Notes under the pieces: generated by a model
Database searches by the model: none
Told to the model about the DNA's origin: nothing
What the model saw: the letters and a program-made list of their open reading frames with translations, nothing else
Part shown: positions 5,246 through 5,467 of the stretch, in pieces
Position numbering within the stretch: the stretch's first letter is position 1
How the letters are laid out: each line of letters opens with the position of its first letter
NCBI GenBank assembly: GCA_002890585.1
Contig: MIQB01000119.1
Span: forward strand, 1-5,467
DNA from: Tannerella sp. oral taxon 808
Lineage (GTDB): Bacteria > Bacteroidota > Bacteroidia > Bacteroidales > Tannerellaceae
Length of the DNA stretch: 5,467 nt
Direction: 5' to 3'
Made by a program: the position numbers and the translations under genes

Positions 5246-5467
5246 GATTAGGTAATGAGCTAAGTGCTTTGACTTGCTTTGTTTATGTATAACAGAGAAC
5301 ACTTGCTTTTCGATGGCAAAGATAGTTTTCCCTCGTGAGAGTGTTGCCGTTTTGCTGCGATCTTCATATGTGTGGAACGCTACAATCTTCTCTCGGTTGC
5401 TCTTTGGATACCCTTTTCGTGACCAACAAAAGCATGGGCAAACAGTCTTTTCCTCATAGTCGTAGCG
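5216..5467 (-). other. unassigned AT-richer stretch with a start-less open frame running off the right edge
   Basis: On the minus strand an uninterrupted frame of 83 codons enters from the right edge and ends at TAA (5218-5216). It has no internal ATG, so if real it is the C-terminal end of a gene outside the window. The product is basic, with a Cys cluster (CPCFC) near the edge, and I do not recognise it. Base composition is nearer even than in the GC-rich genes, which argues for either non-coding sequence or recently acquired DNA. A TATCTTTG box (5324-5317, minus strand) looks like a Bacteroidota -7 promoter element, which would favour a regulatory rather than coding reading. Confidence 0.2.

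Noticed and set aside
5317..5324. Minus-strand promoter TATCTTTG
   Set aside because: The -7 box matches, but no -33 box is seen and no downstream gene on that strand starts near it; mentioned only within the unassigned right-edge region.
5274..5459. 61-residue plus-strand open frame
   Set aside because: No recognisable domain, no ribosome-binding site and no neighbours in an operon; it is opposite another equally unsupported frame.

Overview
The window looks like a piece of a GC-rich Bacteroidales chromosome. The evidence is the gene set (an archaeal/Bacteroidota-type phosphoglucosamine mutase, a compact SpoU-family methyltransferase, a DUF4294 protein, a secreted cyclophilin and a sugar-nucleotidyltransferase-like protein), the rarity of strong ribosome-binding sites, and TAnnTTTG-like promoter boxes. 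A Tannerellaceae or Porphyromonadaceae member is my best guess, from memory of protein relatives only. No phage, plasmid, CRISPR, transposase, rRNA or tRNA gene is visible.

Layout. Positions 1-451 are a tandem array of eleven 41-bp units, AT-rich and non-coding, each carrying a 9-bp dyad; it is cut by the left window edge. A short GC-rich intergenic stretch (452-601) with decayed REP-like sequence leads to a plus-strand pair: glmM (602-1993) and an RNA 2'-O-methyltransferase gene (1996-2529) that abuts or overlaps it. Seven bases further on, the convergent minus-strand pair begins: a secreted DUF4294 protein (2537-3172), which lies 13 bp downstream of a secreted cyclophilin-type peptidyl-prolyl isomerase (3186-3857). 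A 220-bp gap (3858-4077) holds a 39-bp tandem repeat built from GTAG-plus-hairpin modules, a smaller direct repeat and a weak terminator. A minus-strand nucleotidyltransferase-like gene follows (4078-4986). The last 481 bp hold another decayed REP-like copy, a candidate promoter, two inverted repeats and an AT-richer open frame without a start that runs off the right edge.

Functionally the genes are mostly housekeeping: cell-envelope amino-sugar supply (GlmM), RNA modification, envelope protein folding (cyclophilin plus DUF4294 partner) and probably sugar activation. The unusual material is between the genes: the 41-bp dyad array, and a family of GTAG/TAACTACC hairpin repeats found in each of the three long non-array gaps. 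These look like a palindromic array of unknown function and a REP/RAYT-type dispersed element family. No mobilising enzyme is in the window, so both interpretations are inference.
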